Part shown: positions 19,295-27,267 of the stretch, piece by piece
Numbering within the stretch: position 1 is the stretch's first letter
How the letters are laid out: every line of letters starts with the position of its first letter
DNA from: Acidimicrobiaceae bacterium
Lineage (GTDB): Bacteria > Actinomycetota > Acidimicrobiia > Acidimicrobiales > RAAP-2
Assembly (NCBI GenBank): GCA_003170315.1
Contig: PNAH01000010.1
Span: 163,543-227,542, forward strand
Direction: 5' to 3'
DNA length: 64,000 bases
Translations under genes and position numbers: made by a program
Notes under the pieces: model-generated
The model's database searches: none
The model's input: only the letters and a program-made list of their open reading frames with translations
What the model was told of the DNA's origin: nothing

Positions 19295-19517
19295 AGATCC
19301 TCACTCACAGGTCATTTCTAACCAAATTGCGAACGCTCCAACCATTCCTTTGGCGACCTCATAGGGAACAGGCTTTGCGACACCACGACAAGACGAATCC
19401 GAGAAATGACCCGGCGTGTTCCACGAAATCCTTCTTCAACTAAATGGACTTGTTTTCAGCCGACAGGTTTGGGCTAATATCTAAGCAGAATTGAAGGTCT
19501 CGTTCAATCTGACGGGC

Positions 19518-19550
19518 TCAGTCAGCGATACCAAGTCGCTGACTGATTTT
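19518..19550 (+). terminator. Hairpin with T-run just before the Wzc-type kinase gene
   Basis: A perfect 11-base inverted repeat, TCAGTCAGCGA and TCGCTGACTGA, encloses a 7-base loop and is followed at once by TTTT. This is the form of a Rho-independent terminator on the plus strand. It lies 46 bases before the kinase start, so it could end transcription of the polymerase gene or attenuate a leader of the kinase transcript. Confidence 0.72.
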
Positions 19551-19595
19551 CATTGATAACCAAAACGATTAATCTAAACCCGGAAAGTGAACACC

Positions 19596-21167
19596 TTGTC
19601 TCCAGCGGAATCCGAAGAGAACAGCCTTCTGAAGTACGTTGAAGTCCTCTGGCAACGCAAATTCCTGATCATCATCATCGTAATAGTGGCCATTGGATTG
19701 TCTCTCGCAGTTGACGCCGTGCGTTCGAAGGTCTACGGAGCGACAGCAAGCATGCAATTGGTCTCGCAAAACGTGGTTCAAGGTGGCGGCACTGTCGAAC
19801 TGCAGCCAGCCGACATCGCGACTGACATCGAACTGGTCCAAAGTTCGGCCGTTAAGGCGATCGTGACCGCCAGTCTTGGGCAATCTGCGCCTCGCGCATC
19901 CGCCACCGAAGTTGGCTTAACTGACGTGGTCAATGTTAGGGTAGCCGCATCCACGTCAGCGTTCGCCGCTCGAGCCGCGAACGATTACGTTAGCGCTTAC
20001 ATCAAGTTCACCACCGATCGCTATGCCAACCAGGTGCAAGAACAAGAGACCGTCCTGCGGACCCAGCAAGTGACGTTGCAGAGTCAGATCAGCAAGATCG
20101 AAGCAGAGATTGCTGTAAATAGCCCGACGAGCCCATCCGATGCCGCGTTGAATACTCAGTTAGGCGACTACTCCGCTCAGCTGCAGACTGTCAATACATC
20201 GTTGACGCAACTGCAACTCGACCAGATACAAGTACCCGCTGGAGCGCTCCCCGTCACCCCCGCGAGTCCTACCGTCACGTCAATCTCACCAAAAGCGCCG
20301 ATCGACGCGTCACTGGCTGCCATACTTGGGTTGTTGCTAGCCGTTGGCGTGGTTCTGCTCCTCGATTTCTTCGACGACCGGATCCGCACCAAGGAGCAAC
20401 TGCATATCGTGTCCGGGCAACTGCCACTCCTTGGTGAGATCCCATACTTCGAGAACTGGAAGAACCAGCCCAACGACGCCATCATCGCCACTGTGCGACC
20501 AAAGTCCACGGCCGCGGAGGCGTACCGCAGCCTTCGAACCGCGATCCAGTTCATCGGTTTCGACTCCGATCGTGCTCAAGTCATTCAGATCACGAGTCCA
20601 CTGGAGAGCGAGGGAAAGACGACTACGGTGATTGACCTCGCTGTTACTATGGCCTCAAGCGGTACCCGAGTGGCAGTCGTGAGTTGCGACTTGAGAAAAC
20701 CCGGGATCCACAAATTCTTCAAGACTGACAACTCCAAAGGCTTGAGTTCGGTACTGGGAGGCACCGAAACACTGGAAAGTGTTGTCGTCGCATCCGAGGA
20801 GTTACCGAATTTGACCTGTATCCCGTCGGGACCTGTCCCCCCCAATCCCTCGGAACTACTAGGGTCTTCAAGACTCCTCGATATCTTCGAATCTCTCCGA
20901 ACGACGAACGACGTCGTCCTCGTCGATAGCCCACCGGTGTTGCCCGTGACCGACGCGATAGTCGTCTCCCAGGCCGTTGATTTCGTGGTTCTGCTCTCGC
21001 GAGTGAACGTGACGCACGCCCGCGGAATCACTCGCGCACTCGAACTCCTGTCGAACGTAGATGCCCCGGTGAGGGGCGTCGTGCTGAACGCCGTCACCTC
21101 GCCGTCGTCCGGAAAGAGATACGGCGGATACGGCGGATACGGAAAATACGGTGGATACGGCTCGTAG
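19596..21167 (+). CDS. Wzz/BY-kinase fusion: polysaccharide chain-length regulator and tyrosine autokinase (Wzc-type)
   Basis: The protein (523 residues from the TTG at 19596) has an N-terminal Wzz domain beginning with YVEVLWQRKFLIIIIVIVA, a first membrane helix, a periplasmic-side coiled segment (about 140-200), and a second helix near residue 235 (ASLAAILGLLLAVGVVLLL). The C-terminal bacterial tyrosine kinase domain has SPLESEGKTTT (Walker A), VAVVSCDLRKPGIHKFF (Walker A') and VVLVDSPPVLPVTDA (Walker B). It ends in a Gly-Tyr cluster, YGGYGGYGKYGGYG, the autophosphorylated tail. An in-frame GTG nine bases earlier has its GGAAA directly adjacent, so the TTG, with GGAAA nine bases upstream, is preferred. 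The kinase controls polymer length together with Wzy. Confidence 0.9.
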   Translation: MSPAESEENSLLKYVEVLWQRKFLIIIIVIVAIGLSLAVDAVRSKVYGATASMQLVSQNVVQGGGTVELQPADIATDIELVQSSAVKAIVTASLGQSAPRASATEVGLTDVVNVRVAASTSAFAARAANDYVSAYIKFTTDRYANQVQEQETVLRTQQVTLQSQISKIEAEIAVNSPTSPSDAALNTQLGDYSAQLQTVNTSLTQLQLDQIQVPAGALPVTPASPTVTSISPKAPIDASLAAILGLLLAVGVVLLLDFFDDRIRTKEQLHIVSGQLPLLGEIPYFENWKNQPNDAIIATVRPKSTAAEAYRSLRTAIQFIGFDSDRAQVIQITSPLESEGKTTTVIDLAVTMASSGTRVAVVSCDLRKPGIHKFFKTDNSKGLSSVLGGTETLESVVVASEELPNLTCIPSGPVPPNPSELLGSSRLLDIFESLRTTNDVVLVDSPPVLPVTDAIVVSQAVDFVVLLSRVNVTHARGITRALELLSNVDAPVRGVVLNAVTSPSSGKRYGGYGGYGKYGGYGS

Positions 21168-21381
21168 GCCCGACACTGAGAACTCCACCAATCGGTCCCG
21201 AAACTCTTCAGTTAGCCGCCATCGATGGGGAGTCAGGACGTTGGTTCGAGACCATTCGCATAGCAATTAATTAGTATCGACGTTGACTTTGTCATTGCGG
21301 AGATAGAGAAGCCGTCACATTGCTAACCTCAGAATTCCGTGATTAGCCTTCGAGCGCTCACCCTAGGCGGAACCGGCCTCT

Positions 21382-21426
21382 GATCCGCTCTGAGTTTGCT
21401 GGACTCCATCGAACTCAGGGCGGATC
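21382..21426. terminator. Stem-loop between convergent kinase and FkbM genes
   Basis: A 15-base arm GATCCGCTCTGAGTT is repeated in inverse as AACTCAGGGCGGATC with one mismatch and a 15-base loop. It lies just past the end of the leftward FkbM gene and 215 bases past the kinase gene. No T-run follows, so it may be a terminator without one or a structured spacer. Confidence 0.45.
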
Positions 21427-21434
21427 GACGGCAT

Positions 21435-22322
21435 TCACGCCGAGTGTGGCATGGCGAGGATGTTGAGATTCCCGGCGGGCGCCGAATCAGGCTTTACCAA
21501 CAATAATCTGGTCGCCCCGGTCACCGGATGCCGACTGCTCATCATCACAAGCAATTCGTAATCCAGCGGCCGAAAATAGTCCAGAGGTGATAACCCGGAC
21601 TTCACAAGGCAATGATTGAACTCGAAAATAACAACCGGTCGATGAGTGCTGATCGTGTTCTTCGCACCGTTCAGAACACCGATCTCCGCCCCTTCGACAT
21701 CAATTTTCATCAACCGGATTGGTCCGCTGACCAAGTTGTCGACAGTGACGGTGCTCACCTCGTGAGTTTCCCCAGTCAGGTACTCGTGGCCGAGAAGACT
21801 TGCCCGGCCTTTGTTCGGGTCATCCGGGGCCGGCTCGTGAAGCGTCACATCGTCGCCCGACGTTTCTGTCACGGCGGACTGCACAACCTGAACATTCGAT
21901 AGGCCGTTGAGCTTCACGTTGTCCGTCAACCGCTGGGCAACGGACGGTGCCGCCTCCACGGCAATGACCAGTCCGGAGGCCCCCACGAGCTTTGCCATTC
22001 GGATGGTGTGCACTCCGAAATTCGCCCCTATATCCAAAGCGGTGTCGCCCGGCCGCAGGATCGTGCCCAGGAACTCGCCGAGCTGCTTCTCATAGGTGCC
22101 GAACGCCCACACCTGCCACTCAAGCCAGCTGTCGAAGTCGACCTGGAATCTGTCGCCGAAAACACTGACCGTGGTCGTGGGCTTTGGGCGAGACGCTGCC
22201 GCCGTGCGACGGTACCCTTCGTACACTAGGCGGCTGCCGCCCCGTACGGGTAAGCGCCGAGCGAGTATCTGCGTTAGTGGAGAAAATGCGAGTGCCGACG
22301 CCGCCTGTTCGCTCACCCTCAC
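21435..22322 (-). CDS. FkbM-family methyltransferase
   Basis: The 295-residue protein has the class I SAM motif ALDIGANFGVHTIRMAKLVG, followed by VIAVEAAPSVAQRLTDNVKLN and, further on, RLMKIDVEGAEIGVLNGAKN, which together mark the FkbM family. Such enzymes O-methylate sugars or other metabolites and are common in glycan loci. The start is GTG (22320-22322), which overlaps the end of a transposase fragment, so the original start may have been altered by the insertion; GTG at 22316 is an alternative. It points leftward and is alone on its strand here. Confidence 0.82.
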   Translation of the reverse strand: MRVSEQAASALAFSPLTQILARRLPVRGGSRLVYEGYRRTAAASRPKPTTTVSVFGDRFQVDFDSWLEWQVWAFGTYEKQLGEFLGTILRPGDTALDIGANFGVHTIRMAKLVGASGLVIAVEAAPSVAQRLTDNVKLNGLSNVQVVQSAVTETSGDDVTLHEPAPDDPNKGRASLLGHEYLTGETHEVSTVTVDNLVSGPIRLMKIDVEGAEIGVLNGAKNTISTHRPVVIFEFNHCLVKSGLSPLDYFRPLDYELLVMMSSRHPVTGATRLLLVKPDSAPAGNLNILAMPHSA

Positions 22323-22538
22323 TTCGTCATCCTAATCAGCGTGCGCGGCCCATCACCAAGACTGCAGCGCTCGTGTGCGCTGAGGGCGTTGGGCCGAGTG
22401 GCCGGTTCCTTCGCGATCTTCGGGTTTCTTCGTCGGTAGAAGGTCGAGCGAACCCGACACAGTAACGCACACGACTTCTTGATGCCCACGAGATCGATGA
22501 GCGCGTCGTGCACTGAGTCCAGGATCTCGTCGACGACT
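22319..22538 (-). pseudogene. IS3 orfB, N-terminal fragment only
   Basis: The frame begins about VVDEILDSVHDALIDLVGIK and continues SCALLCRVRSTFYRRRNPK, matching the N-terminus of IS3-type orfB (a conserved region of the form ALADRVGI..ACA.LG..RASYYRR). It ends after RTLIRMTK, so the catalytic DDE core is lost. Confidence 0.7.
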
Positions 22539-22539
22539 A

Positions 22540-22941
22540 CTAGTTGTCCACTCTCTTGGAGAATCTTTCCAAGAGAGCGTCTGCTTTTCCCACGATGTCG
22601 AGCGCCAGTCGTGTCCGCTCGAGCTCGTCTTCGAGCCGTTGGTTCTTCGTCACGAGTTTCTCGATCTCGCGGTTCTCCGCGGCGCTGCGCCCCGACTTTC
22701 GGACCCCGAGCGTGCCGGCGTCGCGGGCGCGACGCAACTCGGTTAACTGACTCAAGTACACACCCTCACGACGGGCGAAAGGTCTCTTCTGGCCCGGTTC
22801 GCAGGCGTCGTAGCGAGCGACGAAAACCAGTTTCTCCTCGACGCTGAGAATGCGCCTCGTCGGTCAAGCCGCGATGTCGGTGTTGTCCATGTCATCATTT
22901 TGGTCATGCGAAGCCACCTCGGTGGCGTTGGTTGTTGTCAT
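22540..22941 (-). pseudogene. IS3 orfA with an internal stop
   Basis: From an ATG at 22939-22941 the frame reads MTTTNATEVASHDQNDD and soon meets a TGA (after DNTDIAA), then continues in the same frame with RRILSVEEKLVFVARYDA, FARREGVYLSQLTELRRARD and a leucine-zipper-like stretch ENREIEKLVTKNQRLEDELE, to the stop at 22540. This is the orfA layout of IS3 elements (helix-turn-helix plus coiled coil). The early stop makes it inactive unless translation restarts. Confidence 0.75.
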
Positions 22942-23099
22942 TGGTCTTTCGTGTCACGTGTCTCGCCAAGAGAAATGGAAACTGTCGGGCAAGTGTCCCA
23001 CACGGACGTCAGAGTTAGGGAGTCTCATTAAGGCCATCTGAAATTGAGGCGCAATTCGCGAACTCCTTGGCTTCCAATCTTGACTGATACTTTGTTTCA

Positions 23100-24422
23100 A
23101 TGGAATGGTTGGCGACCAATGGCGCAATCCCGTTTGCCTTGCGAACAAATATTGCGGTAATCGGTGCGGGGTATGTTGGCCTTCCGACGGCCGCCGTACT
23201 AGCTAAATTCGGACACATTGTGACCGTGGCCGAAAACGACCCCCAACGACTTAGAACCCTACGCGAGGGCCGGTCCCCACATTTTGAAGACGGCCTTGAA
23301 GCGCTGTTGAACGAAGGCGTGCTACAGGGAAACCTCGTCTACGTCGAGAGTGCAAGTGCGGCGGTAGGTGATGCCGAGGTCATCTTTATCTGCGTGCCAA
23401 CACCGCAAGGTGATGATGGGGCGACGGATCTGTCGTACCTTTTAGCAGCAGCGACAAGTATGGCGCCCCATCTCCGTCCGGGCGCTATCGTCGTCATCAA
23501 GTCGACAGTTCCCGTAGGCACAACCCAGCGCCTGCACGACTTAATGGGCCGCGCCGACGTCTCGGTGGCATCAAATCCTGAGTTTCTTCGGACGGGAACT
23601 GCCGTCGCCGAAAGCCTCCACCCAAAGCGAATCGTTGTCGGCGCCGAGCACAGTGACGTTGCACTACGTGTCGCGTCACTGTTCGAAAAGTCCAACGCAC
23701 CTGTGGTGATTACTAACTGTGCGACCGCGGAAACGATTAAGTACGCCGCAAACGCGTTCCTCGCCGTCAGACTTAGTTTCAGCAACGAAATGTCTAGGTT
23801 CTGCGAGCGGGTCGGTGCCGATATCTTCGACCTGCTCCAGGGTTTGGGATACGACCACCGAATCGGCTTTAGTTACATGCAACCTGGCCCGGGTTGGGGT
23901 GGCTCCTGTCTGCCGAAGGATGTTGCTTCACTAATTGCCATGTCGAAGCTCTACAACTTGGAATTCAGTCTTTTAGAGTCGGCCGTCACCACCAATGACG
24001 AGCAACTGAACCACGTCGTAATGAGGATACTTTCGGAAGTGGGCACCATCACGAAACCCGTGGTGGGCCTGTGGGGGCTTACGTTCAAGGCCGGGACGGA
24101 TGATCGACGGAACTCTCCGGCGGTTCGCGTGGCGCAGAAATTATTATTTTCGCAAATCAAAGTGCGAGCGTACGATCCAACCGTATCTAGCGGCAACGAC
24201 GATGATCTTCACGGCATCGAAATCGTTGGTAACGCCTACAGTGCCGCCCAGGGTGCGTCGCTCGTAGTTTTGCTTACCGAGTGGCCCGAGTTTCGTGAAC
24301 TGGACTGGAACAAGGTAGCGAGCGTAATGGCCGAACCATCTATTTTTGATACGCGCAACATCCTCAACCGCGACGTTTTGAGACAAGCCTCACTTCACTA
24401 CAGCAGTATTGGTACTGCCTGA
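23100..24422 (+). CDS. UDP-glucose/UDP-HexNAc 6-dehydrogenase (Ugd-type)
   Basis: The protein carries IAVIGAGYVGLPTAAVLAKFG (Rossmann loop), VFICVPTP-like IFICVPTPQGDDG, SNPEFLRTGTAVAESLHP, KYAANAFLAVRLSFSNEM and the active site GPGWGGSCLPKDVASL with the catalytic cysteine. It oxidises a UDP-sugar C6 alcohol to a uronic acid in two NAD-dependent steps. NPEFLR plus the KYAANAF-SFSNE block are typical of UDP-glucose dehydrogenase, but a HexNAc dehydrogenase cannot be excluded. It has about 440 residues, normal for Ugd. The start is doubtful: no ribosome site is seen before the ATG, and a TTG at 23139 is possible. With AsnB it could give an amidated uronic acid in the polymer. Confidence 0.85.
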   Translation: MEWLATNGAIPFALRTNIAVIGAGYVGLPTAAVLAKFGHIVTVAENDPQRLRTLREGRSPHFEDGLEALLNEGVLQGNLVYVESASAAVGDAEVIFICVPTPQGDDGATDLSYLLAAATSMAPHLRPGAIVVIKSTVPVGTTQRLHDLMGRADVSVASNPEFLRTGTAVAESLHPKRIVVGAEHSDVALRVASLFEKSNAPVVITNCATAETIKYAANAFLAVRLSFSNEMSRFCERVGADIFDLLQGLGYDHRIGFSYMQPGPGWGGSCLPKDVASLIAMSKLYNLEFSLLESAVTTNDEQLNHVVMRILSEVGTITKPVVGLWGLTFKAGTDDRRNSPAVRVAQKLLFSQIKVRAYDPTVSSGNDDDLHGIEIVGNAYSAAQGASLVVLLTEWPEFRELDWNKVASVMAEPSIFDTRNILNRDVLRQASLHYSSIGTA

Positions 24423-24982
24423 GTTCGCCGTTTTTACCAATATCAAACGAATCCTGCCAACACCGTCAATTGGCGAATTGGTGGTCAAGACACGACCGCT
24501 ACGCATAGTGTTCCAGCGTTCGAGCGACAACGACCAACGAAGGGCGTCACCACTTCAGGGCACCAGCACCCTCTTGAATGGAAGTCCCTTAGGGTAGTAA
24601 AGAAGGTCAAGAGAACATCGCGGATTTGAAACCATTTATGACAGAGACCGTCTCAGACTGACCCAGTGAAAATGATAAAACGATGTATTTCTCCGCGATT
24701 TATGATGGAAGATGTTGCTTTAGCCCCTTCTCTACTGGGATACAGCCGTTCAGGCTCGGCCAAACTTTGCACATAACGCCAAGATTGGCGTCAGTTCCAA
24801 CACCGCGCCATTCCTTTGGTCCAGTACCACCTTCCATACAACTACTTGACCTTGACCCCGTTTTCGGACCACCTTTTATGGAAAAGTGGCCGTGTTCTTC
24901 CAGGCGTGGTTAGCGCAGAAAATTGAAGCTTGACAAACATAGGAGCATCAGGGAGCGCATCCGGTTTGATTCGAGCGATTCC
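24423..24982. other. Gene-free stretch at the end of the polysaccharide island
   Basis: No gene is convincing in these 560 bases. It separates the rightward dehydrogenase from the convergent OLD gene and also marks the passage from AT-richer island sequence to the GC-rich backbone. No clear terminator or transposon end was seen. Confidence 0.45.
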
Positions 24983-26887
24983 CTACTGCTTGATTGTCGC
25001 ATTCACGGCGTCTACGAGAGCTTCAAACCGGCCCAATGTTGTTGCACCAAAGGCAGATGTAATCGTCGCACGATTTGCCAGAAGCCAATTCGCCGGGTCG
25101 TTGCGATTGAATTCCCCAAAGACGCGACTTATCTTCGCAACAACCCGATCCGTCCCCGATCCCAAATCGGATGAACTAAGGTTGGCAGACATCGCGCCGT
25201 TGAAAAGCTTGAGGTAGTCGTCTACACCGAAGACGTCTTCAATGTCAGCGCCAATCCGTCGAGTCACGTTGCCCAGTACGACAATCCGCGTCGCCTCTAG
25301 TAGGCCCTCGTCGACCAGATTTTGTAGTTTGGCCGGTGGCTTACTCCCACCGTCAACAACGACCGTGACATCGAGCTCCTGTCCCATTAGCGCTACCGCG
25401 GCAGGCAAAGTTCCTGCCCCTCCAGCGGGCAGTATTCGCCACCTTTCGCTCAATGAAGATCGTCCCAAGCTTCTGAGTGCTTCCGACATCACAACCAGAT
25501 AGGTGTAATCCGATAGTCCCTCAACGACAAGGTTGTCTGGCCCACTAAAAATATTCTGCGCAATGTCGTATCCGAGAGCCCCTTGGAGCGGGGAGAGGGC
25601 ATCTGGGTCTCGTGACATCAACTGGACTCGCACGACGGTTCCTTCCTCTGGTCCCAAATCTTCAACGACCCTCACCCTTTCCAAGTGCGAGGGGTCAACC
25701 ATGAAGGGCGAATGCGTGGTGTAAATGACTTGATGATGTTCTCCGATTGCGCTCTCAATGAACTCGAGAAAATCTTTCTGCGCTCGAGCATGCAAGGAGA
25801 GAGCCGGTTCATCAAGTAGCAGAACGACCGGTTCGTCTGAAAATTCCTTGAAGGCAGCAAGGAACGACACAAACCACCGAAAGCCAGACGAACGTACATC
25901 CAAATTGTACGTGTAGAAGTGTCTTGTATCCTCCACTCGCAATTGCAAATACTTTCTTATCAGTGTCGAGGTTCCCTGCAAATATTCTTCCGACTCAAGG
26001 TCGATATTTAGCCTCAGGTAGGGGTTCTGATGCCAAAATTTCTGAACGTTTTGAGTCAACTCAGCCGCAACCGCCTCCATTTCGCCGCTTTGCTTTTCGT
26101 ATTCGCTGTTGATCAACGTGTCCGACGCGTAACCAAGTTTCAGCAGCGCAAGCGCTGTCCGTTGGGACTCACTCAACGTGCTCTCAGTACCCCTTCGGAG
26201 TGCGTGAATCAACGGCGCTATCTCTGTCCGTCCCAGAAGCTTGCTGTACGCGTCGAAGTAGAACATCCGAGGCATTCGCTCGACCAGATACTTGTAAACC
26301 GCCTGTGCCGCCGTTTCGGGAAAGAGCGTATTACATTCGTCCTGAGCTTCGCGTACTCGAAGAGCTCGATCGGTCGATGTTTGCACACCGGCGTCTCCTT
26401 GTTCTGTCTCGCCTTCTAATCCAGCAAGCGCTATCCGGAGCGAGTCGAGCGTAACTTCTGCAAGCCTCAGACCGTGGCGTTGACAAAGCGCCCTGCAGAT
26501 GATTCCCTCGTCAATATCTAGTCGGTAGTGGCGGGCGTTCTTGTAGTCAATACTCAACGTCCATTGATGACTTGGCAACGCTCCAGTTCCAAATATTGCT
26601 TCAAACGCTGTTAGCTCATCATCAATCAACTCAAATGTCGCTGTCACGGGAAGCGCCTTGTCGATGTCTCCCGTACGCTTATCTAATTTTTGCAGCCATC
26701 GAGGGTATTGCTGTTCGTCGAATTTCCAGTCGATTGGCGCTGGATTGAGAACGCGAAGCGCGTGCATCAAGTTTGTCTTACCCGACTCGTTCTTTCCCAC
26801 CAGACATGTCACGGCGTCGTCTACCGGAACGATTCCGGAGTCCAAGACATTTCGAAATTTAATGACCTCGAAGGAAACGAGTTTCAT
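24983..26887 (-). CDS. OLD-family protein: ABC-type ATPase with C-terminal TOPRIM nuclease
   Basis: The 634-residue protein starts MKLVSFEVIKFRNVLD with Walker A GKNESGKTNL at residues 31-40, as in RecF/SMC-type ATPases. The signature and Walker B region lies near residues 350-365 (VVLLLDEPALSLHARAQKDF), followed by VIYTTHSPFMVD (H-loop). A TOPRIM domain begins near residue 446 with LVVEGLSDYTYLVVMSE, the acidic EG-x-D motif needed for metal-dependent nuclease activity, and DVTVVVDGGSK. OLD proteins cut DNA and some serve in phage defence, either alone (OLD of P2) or with a UvrD helicase (Gabija). No helicase partner is encoded nearby, so this is a class 1-type single gene. It ends near the island edge and begins 39 bases from tRNA-Cys. 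Confidence 0.88.
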   Translation of the reverse strand: MKLVSFEVIKFRNVLDSGIVPVDDAVTCLVGKNESGKTNLMHALRVLNPAPIDWKFDEQQYPRWLQKLDKRTGDIDKALPVTATFELIDDELTAFEAIFGTGALPSHQWTLSIDYKNARHYRLDIDEGIICRALCQRHGLRLAEVTLDSLRIALAGLEGETEQGDAGVQTSTDRALRVREAQDECNTLFPETAAQAVYKYLVERMPRMFYFDAYSKLLGRTEIAPLIHALRRGTESTLSESQRTALALLKLGYASDTLINSEYEKQSGEMEAVAAELTQNVQKFWHQNPYLRLNIDLESEEYLQGTSTLIRKYLQLRVEDTRHFYTYNLDVRSSGFRWFVSFLAAFKEFSDEPVVLLLDEPALSLHARAQKDFLEFIESAIGEHHQVIYTTHSPFMVDPSHLERVRVVEDLGPEEGTVVRVQLMSRDPDALSPLQGALGYDIAQNIFSGPDNLVVEGLSDYTYLVVMSEALRSLGRSSLSERWRILPAGGAGTLPAAVALMGQELDVTVVVDGGSKPPAKLQNLVDEGLLEATRIVVLGNVTRRIGADIEDVFGVDDYLKLFNGAMSANLSSSDLGSGTDRVVAKISRVFGEFNRNDPANWLLANRATITSAFGATTLGRFEALVDAVNATIKQ

Positions 26888-26925
26888 AAGAACCCAAAAT
26901 TCTAGCCCTAATACCTCTAAAACAC

Positions 26926-26999
26926 TGGAGGCGGCGTCCGGATTCGAACCGGAGTACGGGGCTTTGCAGGCCCCTGCCTAACCACTCGGCCACGCCGCC
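26926..26999 (-). tRNA. tRNA-Cys (GCA anticodon), CCA encoded
   Basis: Reverse complement starts GGCGGCGTGGCCGAGTGGTT and folds as a cloverleaf: acceptor GGCGGCG pairs with CGCCGCC at the other end, the T arm contains GGTTCGAATCC, and the anticodon loop CTGCAAA gives anticodon GCA. A U discriminator and an encoded CCA follow (26926-26929). No attachment-site-like repeat of its 3' end was found in the neighbourhood. Confidence 0.93.
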
Positions 27000-27019
27000 A
27001 GAACTAGCAATGCTACTGC

Positions 27020-27199
27020 TCAGGTTCGGTGAGCCTTTTGGTGTTTGAAGTAGTGGTACACCGCGCCAATGACCGCGGCGATGATGAGGAACTCGAAGAT
27101 CGTCGAGATGGTGGCCGCCAATAATCCAATCACCGTGACGATGATCCACAGCGCCAACCCAATCAGAAGCAGTACCTCGATGGTCTTTATGAGGGCCAT
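27020..27199 (-). CDS. Small 59-residue membrane protein
   Basis: A short frame with a strong ribosome site (AAGGAGGGG ending one base before ATG at 27197-27199) encodes MALIKTIEVLLLIGLALWII, then a second helix ISTIFEFLIIAAVIGAVYHYF and a short basic tail KHQKAHRT. Two hydrophobic segments joined by a few residues make a hairpin membrane protein. I know no named family with confidence. It starts close to the tRNA and may be transcribed with it. Confidence 0.75.
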   Translation of the reverse strand: MALIKTIEVLLLIGLALWIIVTVIGLLAATISTIFEFLIIAAVIGAVYHYFKHQKAHRT

Positions 27200-27267
27200 G
27201 CCCCTCCTTCGTTCGTTCCCATGGTAGGCGGCGATTTAAAGGAGCTGGCGTTCAGTATTCTGTAGCA

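Larger units (their letters stand above)
22319..22941 (-). mobile_element. IS3-family insertion sequence relic
   Basis: The element retains orfA with one internal stop and only the N-terminal part of orfB, in the order and orientation usual for IS3 elements. The remainder of orfB and any terminal inverted repeat on that side are missing, with FkbM coding sequence starting at the break. No target-site duplication could be recognised. Confidence 0.72.

Noticed and set aside
24983-26887. Gabija-type two-gene defence system.
   Set aside because: No UvrD-like helicase gene adjoins the OLD gene.
26926-26999. Integration site at tRNA-Cys.
   Set aside because: No repeat of the tRNA 3' end and no integrase was seen in the neighbourhood.
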